A stretch of 64,000 bases of DNA from Pyrinomonadaceae bacterium (GTDB lineage Bacteria > Acidobacteriota > Blastocatellia > Pyrinomonadales > Pyrinomonadaceae), in the NCBI GenBank assembly GCA_014380365.1, contig JACMJZ010000004.1:212851-276850 (forward strand), in the 5' to 3' direction. Shown here piece by piece: positions 50,927 to 60,577 of this stretch. Made by a program: the position numbers and the translations under genes. How positions within the stretch are numbered: the first letter of the stretch is position 1; each line of letters begins with the position of its first letter. The notes beneath the pieces were generated by a model that did no database searches, was not told the DNA's origin, and saw only the letters and a list, made by a program, of their open reading frames with translations.

Positions 50927-53113
50927 CTAGACCGCGCCCTGCATTCGTTCCACGTCCAACACTCCGGGAACGCCTTTGATCGAGTTAATCACCTTGTCCA
51001 GGTGCTTGACGTCAAACACTTCAACCGTCACCTCGATATGGCCTTTCTCGTCCGAGGCCACTGAAGCACGCGCGTCACGGATCCCCGTCTTCATATCCGA
51101 AATAGCACCAGTGATCCCGGCGATCATGCCGGTGCGATTTTCAGTGACGGCAAGGAGTTTGACTGCATAAGCGTTCTTCTCCGGCCGCCCCGCCCATTCA
51201 ACGTCTACAATCCGCTCACGATTTATCATCAACTGCGCCACATTGATGCAGCGCGTCGTGTGAACTGCCACACCCTTGCCGCGGGTGATGTAACCAATGA
51301 TCTCCTCACCATGAAGCGGATTGCAGCAACGCGCGCGGATGACCATTAGATCATCCACCCCGCGCACGACAATTGAGTCGTCGCCATAGCGAATAAGCCG
51401 CTTGACCGCTCGCACCCCGGTGCGCAGGCGCGACTCCTTTTGCTTGTCGAGTTGTTCAAACTGCTCCGGGCCCAGGTACTTTGAAATCACGTTGCGTGGA
51501 ACGAGCTTGCCGTAGCCGATCCCCGCCAGCAGATCCTCAACTCGCCCGTAGCCATACTCCGCTGCGACGCGTTTCATTTCCTTATCGCCATCACTGAAGA
51601 GTTTTTTCGCTGAAAGGTGAAATCTGGCGGCCTCTTTTTCAAATAACTTTCTGCCGATTTCTATCGACTCCGACCGCTGCTGTTCCGAAACCCAGTGACG
51701 CACTCTATTTCTGGCTCGCGAGGTGACGATAAAATTCAGCCAATCGCGGGAGGGATGGGAATTCGCCGACGTCAGAATCTCCACCACGTCCCCATTCTGA
51801 ATCTGACTTCGCAAAGGAACGATGCGGCTATTTATCCGGGCGCCGGTGCAAGTGTTGCCCACCTCGGAATGGATGGCGTAGGCGAAGTCCACTGTGGTGG
51901 CGCCGCGGGGCAGTTGAATGACCTTGCCCATCGGAGTAAAGGCGTAGACGTCCTTGGGGTAGAGATCAAGCTTTAAGGAATCAAGGAAGTCGCGCGAGTC
52001 TTTAACCTCCTGGGTCCATTCGACGAGCGAACGCAATGCCTGGAAGGCGTTGTCATCGTCGCGGGCGCCACGCTTCCCTTCCTTGTACTTCCAATGGGCC
52101 GCGACGCCCTCCTCCGCAATTTGGTGCATCTCCTCCGTGCGAATTTGTACTTCGAATGACTGTCCGTCGGAACCGATGACCGAGGTGTGAAGCGACTGAT
52201 AGAGATTATCTCGTGGCGTGGCGATCCAGTCTTTGATCCGGCCGGGCACGGGTCGCCAGGTGTTGTGTATCACTCCCAACGCCGCGTAACAGTGCCTCAC
52301 TTCATTTGGGGTTACCACGCGAGCGGCGACTAAGTCGTAGACCTGATCGAGCTCGATCTTTTGTCTCTTCAGTTTCTTCCAAATGGAATAGAGTCGTTTG
52401 ACCCGCCCCTCCACTCGAACAAAAGGCACTTCGGCTTCGTTCATCTTTGCTTCAATTCGTTCAGTGACGCCCTTTAGGAACGCTTCGGTTTCCGCGCGGC
52501 GTTTTTCAAGTTGTTCAGCGAGTTCGCGATAGTCTTCCGGGTGCAAATGGCGGAACGCCAGGTCTTCAAGTTCACCGCGCAGCTTTCCCATTCCCAAACG
52601 ATGAGCGATCGGGGCGAAAATCTCCATCGTCTCTTCGGCGATGCGCTTTCGCTTCTCGGGATTGAGATACTGGAGAGTGCGCATGTTGTGAAGACGATCC
52701 GCAAGCTTGACGAGCACAATGCGCACGTCGTCAACCATAGCCAACAGCATCTTGCGTACGTTTTCAGCCTGTTGCTCTTCGCGCGAGATATTACTGATCT
52801 GAGCGATCTTGGTAAGCCCATCTACGAGATGCGCGATCTCTTCGCCAAAATATTTACGGATGGTTTCGAGGTCGACGAGTGTGTCTTCGACTACATCGTG
52901 GAGCAGCCCGGTGGCCACCGACACTTCGTCGAGCTTCATGTTAGCGAGGATATCCGCCACGGCGAGCGGATGTACCAGGTACGACTCACCGGAAGCACGT
53001 TTCTGCCCCTTGTGCTCTCTGGCCGAAAAGAGGTAGGCGCGGCGCAGCAGATCGAGATTCGCCTGCGGATGATTGGCCGCTACGGTATCGACAATTTCTT
53101 CAATGCGAATCAT
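50927..53113 (-). CDS. rel: Bifunctional (p)ppGpp synthetase/hydrolase
   Basis: 728 residues. HD hydrolase domain (REHKGQKRASGESYLVHPL, HD at 72-73 in LLHDVVED, LADRLHNMRTL), synthetase domain (KDWIATPRDNLYQSLHT, YKEGKR), TGS domain (DVYAFTPMGKVIQLPRGATT), zinc-finger/helical region and C-terminal ACT domain (TVEVFDVKHLDKVINSIKGV). The HD motif is intact, so both activities are expected. Makes and removes the alarmone of the stringent response. A TATAAT at 53169-53174 upstream may be its -10 box. Confidence 0.94.
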   Translation of the reverse strand: MIRIEEIVDTVAANHPQANLDLLRRAYLFSAREHKGQKRASGESYLVHPLAVADILANMKLDEVSVATGLLHDVVEDTLVDLETIRKYFGEEIAHLVDGLTKIAQISNISREEQQAENVRKMLLAMVDDVRIVLVKLADRLHNMRTLQYLNPEKRKRIAEETMEIFAPIAHRLGMGKLRGELEDLAFRHLHPEDYRELAEQLEKRRAETEAFLKGVTERIEAKMNEAEVPFVRVEGRVKRLYSIWKKLKRQKIELDQVYDLVAARVVTPNEVRHCYAALGVIHNTWRPVPGRIKDWIATPRDNLYQSLHTSVIGSDGQSFEVQIRTEEMHQIAEEGVAAHWKYKEGKRGARDDDNAFQALRSLVEWTQEVKDSRDFLDSLKLDLYPKDVYAFTPMGKVIQLPRGATTVDFAYAIHSEVGNTCTGARINSRIVPLRSQIQNGDVVEILTSANSHPSRDWLNFIVTSRARNRVRHWVSEQQRSESIEIGRKLFEKEAARFHLSAKKLFSDGDKEMKRVAAEYGYGRVEDLLAGIGYGKLVPRNVISKYLGPEQFEQLDKQKESRLRTGVRAVKRLIRYGDDSIVVRGVDDLMVIRARCCNPLHGEEIIGYITRGKGVAVHTTRCINVAQLMINRERIVDVEWAGRPEKNAYAVKLLAVTENRTGMIAGITGAISDMKTGIRDARASVASDEKGHIEVTVEVFDVKHLDKVINSIKGVPGVLDVERMQGAV

Positions 53114-53168
53114 TTGGGCCAGGAACCAGCAGTTTGGTTAAGTCGGTAAATGAAAAAACATTGGGGCG

Positions 53169-53174
53169 ATTATA
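53169..53174 (-). promoter_or_regulatory. TATAAT -10 box upstream of rel
   Basis: A consensus -10 hexamer on the minus strand about 55 bases before the rel start. The matching -35 position lies inside the terminator hairpin of the upstream gene and is not a good match. Confidence 0.45.
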
Positions 53175-53176
53175 AC

Positions 53177-53213
53177 AAAAAGGTGATGCCCGACTCGAAA
53201 GTCGAGCATCACC
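53177..53213 (-). terminator. Rho-independent terminator of the TPR lipoprotein gene
   Basis: Arms 53182-53195 and 53200-53213 are 14-base inverted copies with one G-U, around a CGAA-type loop. On the minus strand five T follow. It lies 23 bases after the stop of the gene at 53236. Confidence 0.85.
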
Positions 53214-53235
53214 ACATAAGCGGGAATGAAATTGA

Positions 53236-54087
53236 CTAGTCTTTAGCCGGAGCGGGAGTCTTGTTAGCTTCCTCTTGTTTTTTCTTTTGATTCGCCTCGC
53301 TCAAGGCGTTGGTGCGTTTCTGAGCGATGTCGCGCTCCTTTTCCAGTTCAGCTTTCTGATCCGTCTTACCATCCATATCGGCAAGTTTGATCGCTTCGAG
53401 CAGCAGATTGGTCTTATAAGACCAGGCAGATTCACTAGCCGGATCCAACTTGATTGCAGACTCAATCTCTTCCAGTCCGCGCTTAACACAGGCTTGCGCC
53501 GTGTCAAAGTCTTTTTGTTCCTTCGGCTTCTTGTAGGAAACTGTCGCTCGGTTGCCGGCGGCGAGGGTGGTGACTTTGTTGGTCGGGAGCTCAGTCATCT
53601 TAAACGAACAATCCCAGTCTTTGCTCGCTAGAACAATGTAGGCCTCGGCGCGCTTCTCTGGCGGCAAACTGCCGTCGTTGGCTCGAGAAGCGATCCACAC
53701 GCGTAGTTTGTCGTCTTCTTTGATCGCCCCGAGAAGGTAGGCGATTGCTTTGTAGGCTTCGTCATTCTTGGGGTCTCTTTCGAGAATACGCTGGTAAGCC
53801 TGAATTGCCTCGTTGGCCTTCGCAATGTTTTCAGCCGCCTGAACGCCCTGCTTATATTGAGCATGAATCGTCCGCGCGATAAACGAAAGTGCAACCTTGC
53901 TGTTGGGATCAAGATCGCGGGCCCGGCGAGAATATTGCTCGGCCTCAGTAAAATGGCCCTCGCGATAGGCACGAGCGGCTTCGTTCAGCTCATTCTTCGC
54001 CCGAACCCGATTGATCAAACCACAACCCGAAGCCGTAAAAACGAGAACCGCCAACGTGATGGCAATTCTGGTTTGAGAGAGTTTCAT
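53236..54087 (-). CDS. TPR lipoprotein
   Basis: 283 residues. Signal peptide with lipobox ASGC (Cys near 22), then TPR-like helices: NEAARAYREGHFTEAEQYSR, RRARDLDPNSKVALSFI, AYQRILERDPKNDEAYKAIA. The C-terminal 60 residues are highly charged (QKAELEKERDIAQKRTNAL), probably a coiled coil. Last gene of the tonB-exb unit, about 95 bases after exbD2. A role in envelope energy-coupled transport is suggested by position only. Confidence 0.8.
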   Translation of the reverse strand: MKLSQTRIAITLAVLVFTASGCGLINRVRAKNELNEAARAYREGHFTEAEQYSRRARDLDPNSKVALSFIARTIHAQYKQGVQAAENIAKANEAIQAYQRILERDPKNDEAYKAIAYLLGAIKEDDKLRVWIASRANDGSLPPEKRAEAYIVLASKDWDCSFKMTELPTNKVTTLAAGNRATVSYKKPKEQKDFDTAQACVKRGLEEIESAIKLDPASESAWSYKTNLLLEAIKLADMDGKTDQKAELEKERDIAQKRTNALSEANQKKKQEEANKTPAPAKD

Positions 54088-54181
54088 TTATCCGCAAGCT
54101 CCATTTTATGCGATTGGACTCTACACCAATTGGGGCTGAGAGCTGTTTCGTGCCTGTGCAACGCTGATTGAGACACGCAAT

Positions 54182-54682
54182 TCATTGAGGCAAATCGTCG
54201 ACCTGCAATCCTACTGGACTTGCACCCGCGCCTTTGATCGCGTCAATAACTTTAACGACATCTCCGTATTTTACCGACCGCGGGGCCTTCACAAATACTG
54301 TCTTCTCCAACCGTTCGTCGTCGGGCAAATCTGAACGCGTTTCCATTCCGGGCTTATAGGCGCGCAGATCCTTACGCTGCCGGAACAATTGCAGTAGCTT
54401 TTGGCTCAGAGGGGCCGTGTCGTTAACCGACCCAATTGAGTCCGCATTGAGCTTCAACTGAAGATCATTGGAGACAGAAACCACCAGGGTCAGTGGATTT
54501 GGTTTCAATTGACTTAGATCTTCGTTTGGATCTCGCTGGGTAGGAATATCTGCCTGGAACTTGCTCGGTTTGAGCGGTGTAATCACCATGAAGATAATCA
54601 ACACGACCAAAAGTACGTCAATCAGTGGTGTCACGTTGATAAACGGTACCGCTTCCGACTTTTGATGCTTGACCTTTTCCAT
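54182..54682 (-). CDS. ExbD/TolR-family protein (second copy)
   Basis: 166 residues. One N-terminal membrane helix preceded by FINVTPLIDVLLVVLIIFMV with the conserved Asp that carries protons, then a periplasmic domain ending GAGASPVGLQVDDLP. Partner of ExbB in the proton-driven motor that energises TonB. It differs clearly from the first ExbD, so the motor could be a hetero-dimer of ExbD types or serve two tasks. Confidence 0.9.
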   Translation of the reverse strand: MEKVKHQKSEAVPFINVTPLIDVLLVVLIIFMVITPLKPSKFQADIPTQRDPNEDLSQLKPNPLTLVVSVSNDLQLKLNADSIGSVNDTAPLSQKLLQLFRQRKDLRAYKPGMETRSDLPDDERLEKTVFVKAPRSVKYGDVVKVIDAIKGAGASPVGLQVDDLPQ

Positions 54683-54735
54683 TTAGCAATATTCTCCTTA
54701 ACTCAAGAGGTGTCAACCGCCAGGCGAGACCAGGA

Positions 54736-55197
54736 CTACGCAGGCGCTGGTGCTGGTGCTGCGGCTCCATCACCTTTTTTCTTATCGGCAACCAAGCCAA
54801 TTTTATCTACACCCAGTGCCCGGACCTCGTTGATGACGTTAACAACATCTCCATAGTCCACGCCTATCCCGCTCTTGATGTAAACAATCTTGTCTTCTTC
54901 CTTTTTGATGTTGTCTAGCATCTTCTGGACCTTGTCCTTGATCTGCTCTTTTTCCATCTTATCTTTGCCAAGGAAGTACTTGCCATTATCAGGAATCGAT
55001 ATGACCACCGAGTTGTCGCTCGTGATCCTCTGATCCTCTTCGGGATTCTGTAGGTCCTTTGGCAGGGCCACCGTAACACCATGCTGAAGTAACGGTGTGA
55101 CCACCATGAAGATGATCAAGAGCACCAACATGATGTCGACCATCGGGGTGACGTTAATTTCTGACTGGAAGCCACCGCTTCCGCCTGCTGCCATTCC
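54736..55197 (-). CDS. exbD: ExbD/TolR-family protein (first copy)
   Basis: About 153 residues from the ATG at 55197 (MGMAAGGSGGFQSEINVTPM). The family core INVTPMVDIMLVLLIIFMVV has the proton-carrying Asp. The periplasmic domain contains YIKSGIGVDYGDVVNVINEV. The Ala/Pro tail is short. A longer frame to 55242 overlaps the intergenic stretch and has no match. Lies between exbB and the second exbD. Confidence 0.9.
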   Translation of the reverse strand, partial: GMAAGGSGGFQSEINVTPMVDIMLVLLIIFMVVTPLLQHGVTVALPKDLQNPEEDQRITSDNSVVISIPDNGKYFLGKDKMEKEQIKDKVQKMLDNIKKEEDKIVYIKSGIGVDYGDVVNVINEVRALGVDKIGLVADKKKGDGAAAPAPAPA

Positions 55198-55293
55198 CAT
55201 AACTAAATCTCCTTCCCGCCGGCGATCGGCGGAGCGTCCCACAGCTTTCGGTTAACACCTAACGGTTCACCGATTGTTCTTTCCCGCTCCCGA

Positions 55294-56070
55294 CTACGGT
55301 TTCAACTGCTTCGTACGGTTCTTGATGAAGTAATCAACCAGCTCGGATGCTGAGTTGTCCATCTCGACGATGAATCCGTCAACCTTGCCGGTAAAGTAGT
55401 TAAACAGCCAAACGGCCGGAACGGCGACGAGTAGACCAAGGGCGGTAGTAAAGAGTGCCTCCGAAATACCACTGGCGACAGCTCCGATTCCTGCCTGCCC
55501 CGCGTCACCCATCGCCTGGAACGCGTTGATGATGCCGAAAACCGTGCCGAAGAGGCCTACGAAGGGCGCGGTAGATCCAATCGTGGCCAGACCCGACAAG
55601 CCCCGCTTAAACTCCGCCGTCTTAATCGCGATGGCCCGCTGCAACGCGCGCTTCGAGGCTTCGATTTCGTCCCCTGAAATATCAGACGAACCAGAGTGAG
55701 CTCGAAACTCCTGCAAACCACTGCTAACAACCATCGCCAGATGCGACTTGCGGTGTTTGTCGCTGATGTTTATGGCTTCCTCGATACGATCGTTCTTCAG
55801 CGCCTGGGCCACGCGGGGCGCAAACTCGCGCGACTGCTTCTTCGCGGCGGAATAAGTCAGGTAGCGTTCGACCATGATGGCAATCGAGTAAACCGACATG
55901 ATCATGAGAATAACCACGACCGAAATAGCCACGGCGCCCATGCTCTTGATCATTGTCATGAGAGAAAAGTGATCCACCGGCTTCGGTGTTGCGGCGGGCG
56001 CAGCTTCCTGCCACATGAATACAAACAAACTAAAGGCTTTCGTTCCGAGCAGACTGATTAGAATAGTCAC
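55294..56070 (-). CDS. exbB: ExbB/TolQ-family motor protein
   Basis: 258 residues, three membrane helices. The MotA/TolQ/ExbB core is visible: RGLSGLATIGSTAPFVGLFG, TVFGIINAFQAM, then ISEALFTTALGLLVAVPAVW. Forms the pentameric proton channel around ExbD. Between tonB and exbD genes. The first 35 residues are hydrophobic with Ala/Pro and form helix 1. Confidence 0.93.
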   Translation of the reverse strand: MTILISLLGTKAFSLFVFMWQEAAPAATPKPVDHFSLMTMIKSMGAVAISVVVILMIMSVYSIAIMVERYLTYSAAKKQSREFAPRVAQALKNDRIEEAINISDKHRKSHLAMVVSSGLQEFRAHSGSSDISGDEIEASKRALQRAIAIKTAEFKRGLSGLATIGSTAPFVGLFGTVFGIINAFQAMGDAGQAGIGAVASGISEALFTTALGLLVAVPAVWLFNYFTGKVDGFIVEMDNSASELVDYFIKNRTKQLKP

Positions 56071-56167
56071 GGTAGACCCTCCAAAAGGTTTTTCTTACAT
56101 TGATAGCTCGCAGGGAACCCGCAGAATGGACCTCACCGAGGCCCATTCTGAGCTGTACCTCCACGGT

Positions 56168-56956
56168 TTATTGAGCCACGAAATTGTACTGGATGATGCC
56201 TGTCACCTTAACGGGCTGTCCCGACAGCTTGGTTGGGGAGAACCTCGCCGAACGTGCGGCGGCGACGGCTGCCGCCCGTAGAAGTGGATGGCCAGACACC
56301 GCACTGGCGGAGAGCACGCTGCCGCTCTCGCTAATTGTGACCTGAACAACGACTGTGCCTGAAGCATGAGCCGCCTTTGCAATTGCTGGATAAGCCGGTT
56401 TTGGCAAGCTGAGCGCCTTTCCATTCAGCACACCGCCCGAGATTGGAGCCCTTGGCGGAGTAGCTTGCGGTGGCGGCGGCGGCGGTTCCTCAGCGATATT
56501 GACCTTAGTTGGCGTGCCGACCAGGCCCGTCCCCGAACCCGGACCAGCTGCGATCGGAACAGCGGCATTGGAGGAATCGCTGCCCAAAACTGTGGTGACC
56601 CCACGCCGTACGGGAGGAATATTACTCGCCTTCGCGGAAACCTCTTTTGGTACCAGTTCAGTCCGTGAGACGTCAGCAATTAGCTCCTTCCTCACGTCTA
56701 CATTCTGCTTAGTGTCCTGAGGTTTAGCCTCTGGTTGTTTTTCAGGCTGGTTTTCCTGGACCGGTACCGGTACCGGTGCAACCAGGGTCGTTAGTTCAAG
56801 TTCGGCCTCACCCAGCGAGTTGTCCATGTAGACGATGCTGGCGACCACAAAGGCCGTTCCCAAAACGAAGTAGATAGCCACGGTGACCAAAAGGAACGAG
56901 CCTTTTCGCCCAATGTCTTGTTTGTGCGAACCAGACTCAATAAGGTTATCGAACAT
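56168..56956 (-). CDS. tonB: TonB family energy transducer
   Basis: 262 residues. A single N-terminal membrane anchor (LLVTVAIYFVLGTAFVVASI, from about residue 22), a Pro-rich periplasmic spacer with PVPVPVQENQPEKQPEA and PPPPPPQATPPRAP, and a C-terminal TonB domain: KPAYPAIAKAAHASGTVVVQ, then VLSASAVSGHPLLRAAAVAA and IIQYNFV. It transmits proton-motive force to outer-membrane transporters. GGAGGAG precedes the start. First gene of tonB-exbB-exbD-exbD-lipoprotein. Confidence 0.93.
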   Translation of the reverse strand: MFDNLIESGSHKQDIGRKGSFLLVTVAIYFVLGTAFVVASIVYMDNSLGEAELELTTLVAPVPVPVQENQPEKQPEAKPQDTKQNVDVRKELIADVSRTELVPKEVSAKASNIPPVRRGVTTVLGSDSSNAAVPIAAGPGSGTGLVGTPTKVNIAEEPPPPPPQATPPRAPISGGVLNGKALSLPKPAYPAIAKAAHASGTVVVQVTISESGSVLSASAVSGHPLLRAAAVAAARSARFSPTKLSGQPVKVTGIIQYNFVAQ

Positions 56957-57339
56957 TTTTCTCCTCCCTATTCCGGTGCCAAATGGATCAGGGGTGCAAA
57001 ATTCTATCGATCCTATTATTGCTGCCTACGACAACTCAAACGCCGCTCTCAGTCCGTTTAAGCTCTGTTAAATCTAATGAAAGGGGAACTGTTACTCCGT
57101 GACCTTGAGCTTCGTCAAACCTGGAAGCAACTGATGCGAGCAAAAAAACTCGCTGGCCCTCTCAACAGAATACCGCGCGTCCAACCTTCGCTTAAACGAC
57201 GCGGGTCGACTGTTTGAGTATTAAATTGGCCAGCAACGGGTGCAGTCTATGCCGCATGCCGCGTCAAGTCAAGAGCAAATTTGACGTTATTAACGGCCCC
57301 GCCGGCACCTAACAATGATCTGAAAGCGAGTAATCAAAC
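56957..57339. other. Intergenic region between secF and tonB
   Basis: The gap contains a promoter for tonB (listed) and a leader of about 280 bases. No ORF, no obvious riboswitch fold and no secF terminator could be recognised by eye. Confidence 0.5.
57244..57272 (-). promoter_or_regulatory. Sigma70-like promoter of the tonB-exb operon
   Basis: On the minus strand TTGACT (57267-57272) and TAGACT (57244-57249) are separated by 17 bases and point toward tonB. Confidence 0.6.
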
Positions 57340-58407
57340 CTAGACAGTACCGCGCGTGCGCTTGGCTACGCCAGTCGCGACCCCTTCGGGCTTTGTCGTG
57401 GTTCCACCAGTGCGCGACTTGGTTGCGGGAGTGCCTGCCGCTCCTAACGCGGCTGCCTTGTCAGCAGCTTCAAGACGTTGCTCCCACCAGACCATGATCG
57501 GGCTGGCGACAGCTATCGAAGAATAGGTGCCGACGAGAACTCCGACAGTTAACGCTAGAGAAAATCCACGTAAGACTTCGCCGCCAAAGATTGCCATTGC
57601 CAACACTGAGAGGAAGACGAGGCCGTTCGTGATGGCTGTGCGGGAGAGTGTCTGGTTGATTGAATCATTGGTGATCTTATAGAGAGATTCACGCCGGTGA
57701 AGACGACGGTTCTCCCTGATGCGGTCAAACACCACAATTGTGTCATTAACGGAAAATCCCACCAGTGTTAGGAGGGCGGCAATTACGGTCAGATTTACTT
57801 CCCACTGAAAAATAGAGAAAAAACCCAGCGTAACCAGAACGTCGTGGAATACAGCGATTACGGCCGCAGCGCCATAGGTCCACTCAAATCGAAACGCAAT
57901 GTAAACGAGAATGCCGACCAAGGCTGCCAGCGTCGCCGCAATCGCCTTGTTTCTAAGCTGGGCTCCAGCAACGGCACCGACGGCGTCGGTACCGATGATT
58001 TCATAGGCGGTACCCTCTGGGCCGATACTGTTCAAAGCCTCGCCAACTTTCTTACGTCCAAGCTCAACCTGGGCACCAGATTCATCTCCTTCTGCCCCAA
58101 CAAGTGGCAACTTGATTAGGAAAGTGTCGGCTTTATCGGTGACGGGTTGTATGACCGCCTCGGTTAATCCCTGATTAGCGAGAGTTGCGCGGATTGCTTC
58201 AGCTGTTACGGGGCGGGTGAACCTCGTCGTAACAACCGTGCCGCCCTTAAAGTCGACACCAAGGTTAAAGGCTTCCGTGCCACCTGGCGTCAGCTGACGT
58301 AGGACGGCAGAACCAAGTCCGGCAAGCATCAGCAAAACAGAGAGCCCTATGAACACACGGCGCTTCGCCAGCCAGTCAATCCTTACGTTAGTAAAAACTT
58401 GAATCAT
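57340..58407 (-). CDS. secF: Protein translocase subunit SecF
   Basis: 355 residues with six predicted membrane helices. FNLGVDFKGGTVVTTRF, then ALVGILVYIAFRFEWTYGA, FSVNDTIVVFDRIREN and SRTAITNGLVFLSVLAMAIFG are the SecF signature. With SecD and YajC it uses proton-motive force to pull exported proteins. The 50-residue C-terminal tail is Ala/Thr/Lys-rich. It follows secD by 54 bases. Confidence 0.95.
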   Translation of the reverse strand: MIQVFTNVRIDWLAKRRVFIGLSVLLMLAGLGSAVLRQLTPGGTEAFNLGVDFKGGTVVTTRFTRPVTAEAIRATLANQGLTEAVIQPVTDKADTFLIKLPLVGAEGDESGAQVELGRKKVGEALNSIGPEGTAYEIIGTDAVGAVAGAQLRNKAIAATLAALVGILVYIAFRFEWTYGAAAVIAVFHDVLVTLGFFSIFQWEVNLTVIAALLTLVGFSVNDTIVVFDRIRENRRLHRRESLYKITNDSINQTLSRTAITNGLVFLSVLAMAIFGGEVLRGFSLALTVGVLVGTYSSIAVASPIMVWWEQRLEAADKAAALGAAGTPATKSRTGGTTTKPEGVATGVAKRTRGTV

Positions 58408-58461
58408 AAAGTCACAGCAATTCAGCTAATCAAGAGTAATATGGAACGCCAACCAACACAG

Positions 58462-60147
58462 TTAGATACTCAGCGACTCGACGCGACGCTTACGACTCAG
58501 TTGCCAGATAAAGATGGTGCGTGAAACGTAAACTGCCGAGAAGAGGTTTATCAGCAGTCCGATAATCAGCGTTACGGCAAATCCGCGCAAAGGGCCGGTT
58601 CCGAACACGAAAAGGAACAATGACGAAATCACCGTAGTTACGTGTGTGTCGATAATAGTCACGATTGCCCGCTTAAACCCCTGATCTATAGCCGAGGCAA
58701 TCGTCTTACCGCTTTGCAGTTCCTCGCGGATCCTTTCAAAGATCAGCACGTTCGAATCGACCGCCATACCAATCGTCAGAATGATTCCGGCGATACCCGG
58801 TAGCGTCAGCGTCGCCTCGAAAACAATCAACGCCGCCAGCATCAGTATCATGTTCAGAAGCAGAGCAACCACGGCATTAACACCGGCCCCACGATAGTAG
58901 AAGAACATAAACGCCACAACGAACAGGAGGCCGAAGACCGAGGCGCGCACTCCTGACCGGATTGAATCGGCACCCAGACTCGGTCCCACAGTGCGCTCTT
59001 CCTGGTACTCAATTTTCGCCGGCAGCGCTCCGGATCTTAAAGTAAGAGCAAGATCCTCGGCAGACTGTTTGGTAAATCGTCCGCTTATTTCACCCTGATC
59101 GAAAATTTGCGATTTGATATAAGCGATCGACTTAACTTCGTCGTTCAGGACCACGCCCATGTACTGGTTGATGTTGGCCCCTGTCCAGGCCCCGAACTTT
59201 TCGGCGCCCGTCGGCTTGAACGAAAACGAAATTTGGTAATCCTCTGCCCCGCCGCTAGACTGGACAGCAGACGCATTGCGGAGTTCATTGCCACCCACGA
59301 CGGGCGGCCACTCGACCACCACCCATTTTTTGTCCTTCGGCGCGTTATCGACTGCTTGTCCGGCAGCGGTAGGTTCCGTGCGTTCAGAATATGGAAGGAC
59401 CCGACGGTTTGGCGCTACTACCCCTCCCAGAGACGCCTCTGCCTCTTCCTTTGTGTTGTAAGTTTTAACGGGGGCTGGACTGGGTGGACTGGTAACGTGC
59501 ACAAGCTCAAGATTTGAGTCGGCTTTGAGCAACTGCTTGACGCGTTCAGGATCCTGAATGCCGGGCATCTGCACCAGAATCTGGTGAGAGTTTTGTGCTC
59601 CGTGTCGCTGCACGAGAGGCTCGACTACGCCTACTCCTTCCAAACGGCTCAAAATGATTTTGTGGGCTTGTTCGGTTGCCTGTTCGGCAAGGTTGCGCTG
59701 CGCAGTTGGCGTTAACGTCCAGGTGATCGTGTTTCCGCTTTTCGAGGCCGACCATTCCGTGAGGTCAACCTTCTGCTTGACCGCCTCTTCGATTGCGCTG
59801 AGTTTTGAGGGGTCGTCAGCTTCGAGTGTGATTGCGTAGTTGCCCGCCGTCTCTGCTCTTACTTCCTTGGGCTGAAGGCCGGCTGCCTTTGCCGCGTTTT
59901 CGATCGCGAGCCTATTGCCTTCCGTCAAGCTCTTCAAAAAGTCGTCCGTCTTTACCCTCATGACGAGGTGTGATCCGCCCTTGAGATCCAGGCCCAATCG
60001 TATATTAGAAGCCAGGGTGGCCTTTATTCCAGACCAGGTGAAATCGCTGAGCTTGGGCTTGCGGCGGGGACCGATGACTATATAAAGACTAACCAGGGTG
60101 ACTACCGCGATGATTATTGTTCGTTGAACTAGATTCTTTTTCTTCAT
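58462..60147 (-). CDS. secD: Protein translocase subunit SecD
   Basis: 561 residues. SNIRLGLDLKGGSHLVMRV near the N-terminus, the large periplasmic P1 domain (59-370), then IAGIILTIGMAVDSNVLIFE and RIREELQSGKTIASAIDQGF, FKRAIVTIIDTHVTTVISS in the membrane part. Length and topology are normal; a P1 head with inserted NTKEEAEASLGGVV is present. Confidence 0.95.
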   Translation of the reverse strand: MKKKNLVQRTIIIAVVTLVSLYIVIGPRRKPKLSDFTWSGIKATLASNIRLGLDLKGGSHLVMRVKTDDFLKSLTEGNRLAIENAAKAAGLQPKEVRAETAGNYAITLEADDPSKLSAIEEAVKQKVDLTEWSASKSGNTITWTLTPTAQRNLAEQATEQAHKIILSRLEGVGVVEPLVQRHGAQNSHQILVQMPGIQDPERVKQLLKADSNLELVHVTSPPSPAPVKTYNTKEEAEASLGGVVAPNRRVLPYSERTEPTAAGQAVDNAPKDKKWVVVEWPPVVGGNELRNASAVQSSGGAEDYQISFSFKPTGAEKFGAWTGANINQYMGVVLNDEVKSIAYIKSQIFDQGEISGRFTKQSAEDLALTLRSGALPAKIEYQEERTVGPSLGADSIRSGVRASVFGLLFVVAFMFFYYRGAGVNAVVALLLNMILMLAALIVFEATLTLPGIAGIILTIGMAVDSNVLIFERIREELQSGKTIASAIDQGFKRAIVTIIDTHVTTVISSLFLFVFGTGPLRGFAVTLIIGLLINLFSAVYVSRTIFIWQLSRKRRVESLSI

Positions 60148-60180
60148 GCAAAAACTTAGAGAAAACTAGTATACAGTGCG

Positions 60181-60489
60181 CTACTTTTTCTCCTCCTCAT
60201 CTATACCCGCAACGGCGGACCTCGCGATTTCGAGAATCGATTTGTCAGCGCTCCTGATCAGAAAACTTGTATCGCGGACGGCCGTAATCGTTCCAATGAC
60301 TCCGCCAGTAGTCACGATTCGATCTCCTGTCTTTAATTGGGAAATCGTTTCCTGCAACTGGCGCTGACGCTTCTGCTGCGGTCTGATGAGCAACATATAG
60401 AAGACGGCGATGATGAGCACCATCGGCAGCAAACCACCGAGCGCTCCTAAGCCGCCGCCCCCTTGAAAGAGCATTAAAGTGTTTGTCAT
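60181..60489 (-). CDS. yajC: Preprotein translocase subunit YajC
   Basis: 102 residues. One membrane helix (LPMVLIIAVFYMLLIRPQQK) followed by QLQETISQLKTGDRIVTTGG, then GVIGTITAVRDTSFLIRSA, the YajC signature. Precedes secD by 33 bases. It stabilises the SecDF complex. Confidence 0.94.
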   Translation of the reverse strand: MTNTLMLFQGGGGLGALGGLLPMVLIIAVFYMLLIRPQQKRQRQLQETISQLKTGDRIVTTGGVIGTITAVRDTSFLIRSADKSILEIARSAVAGIDEEEKK

Positions 60490-60577
60490 CTAATATTTTC
60501 TAAGTTGGGGATAGAACGATTCTGAACTTCTTATGACGATTTAACTACATCGAGATCAACGGAAGCTTTGCTTTGTG

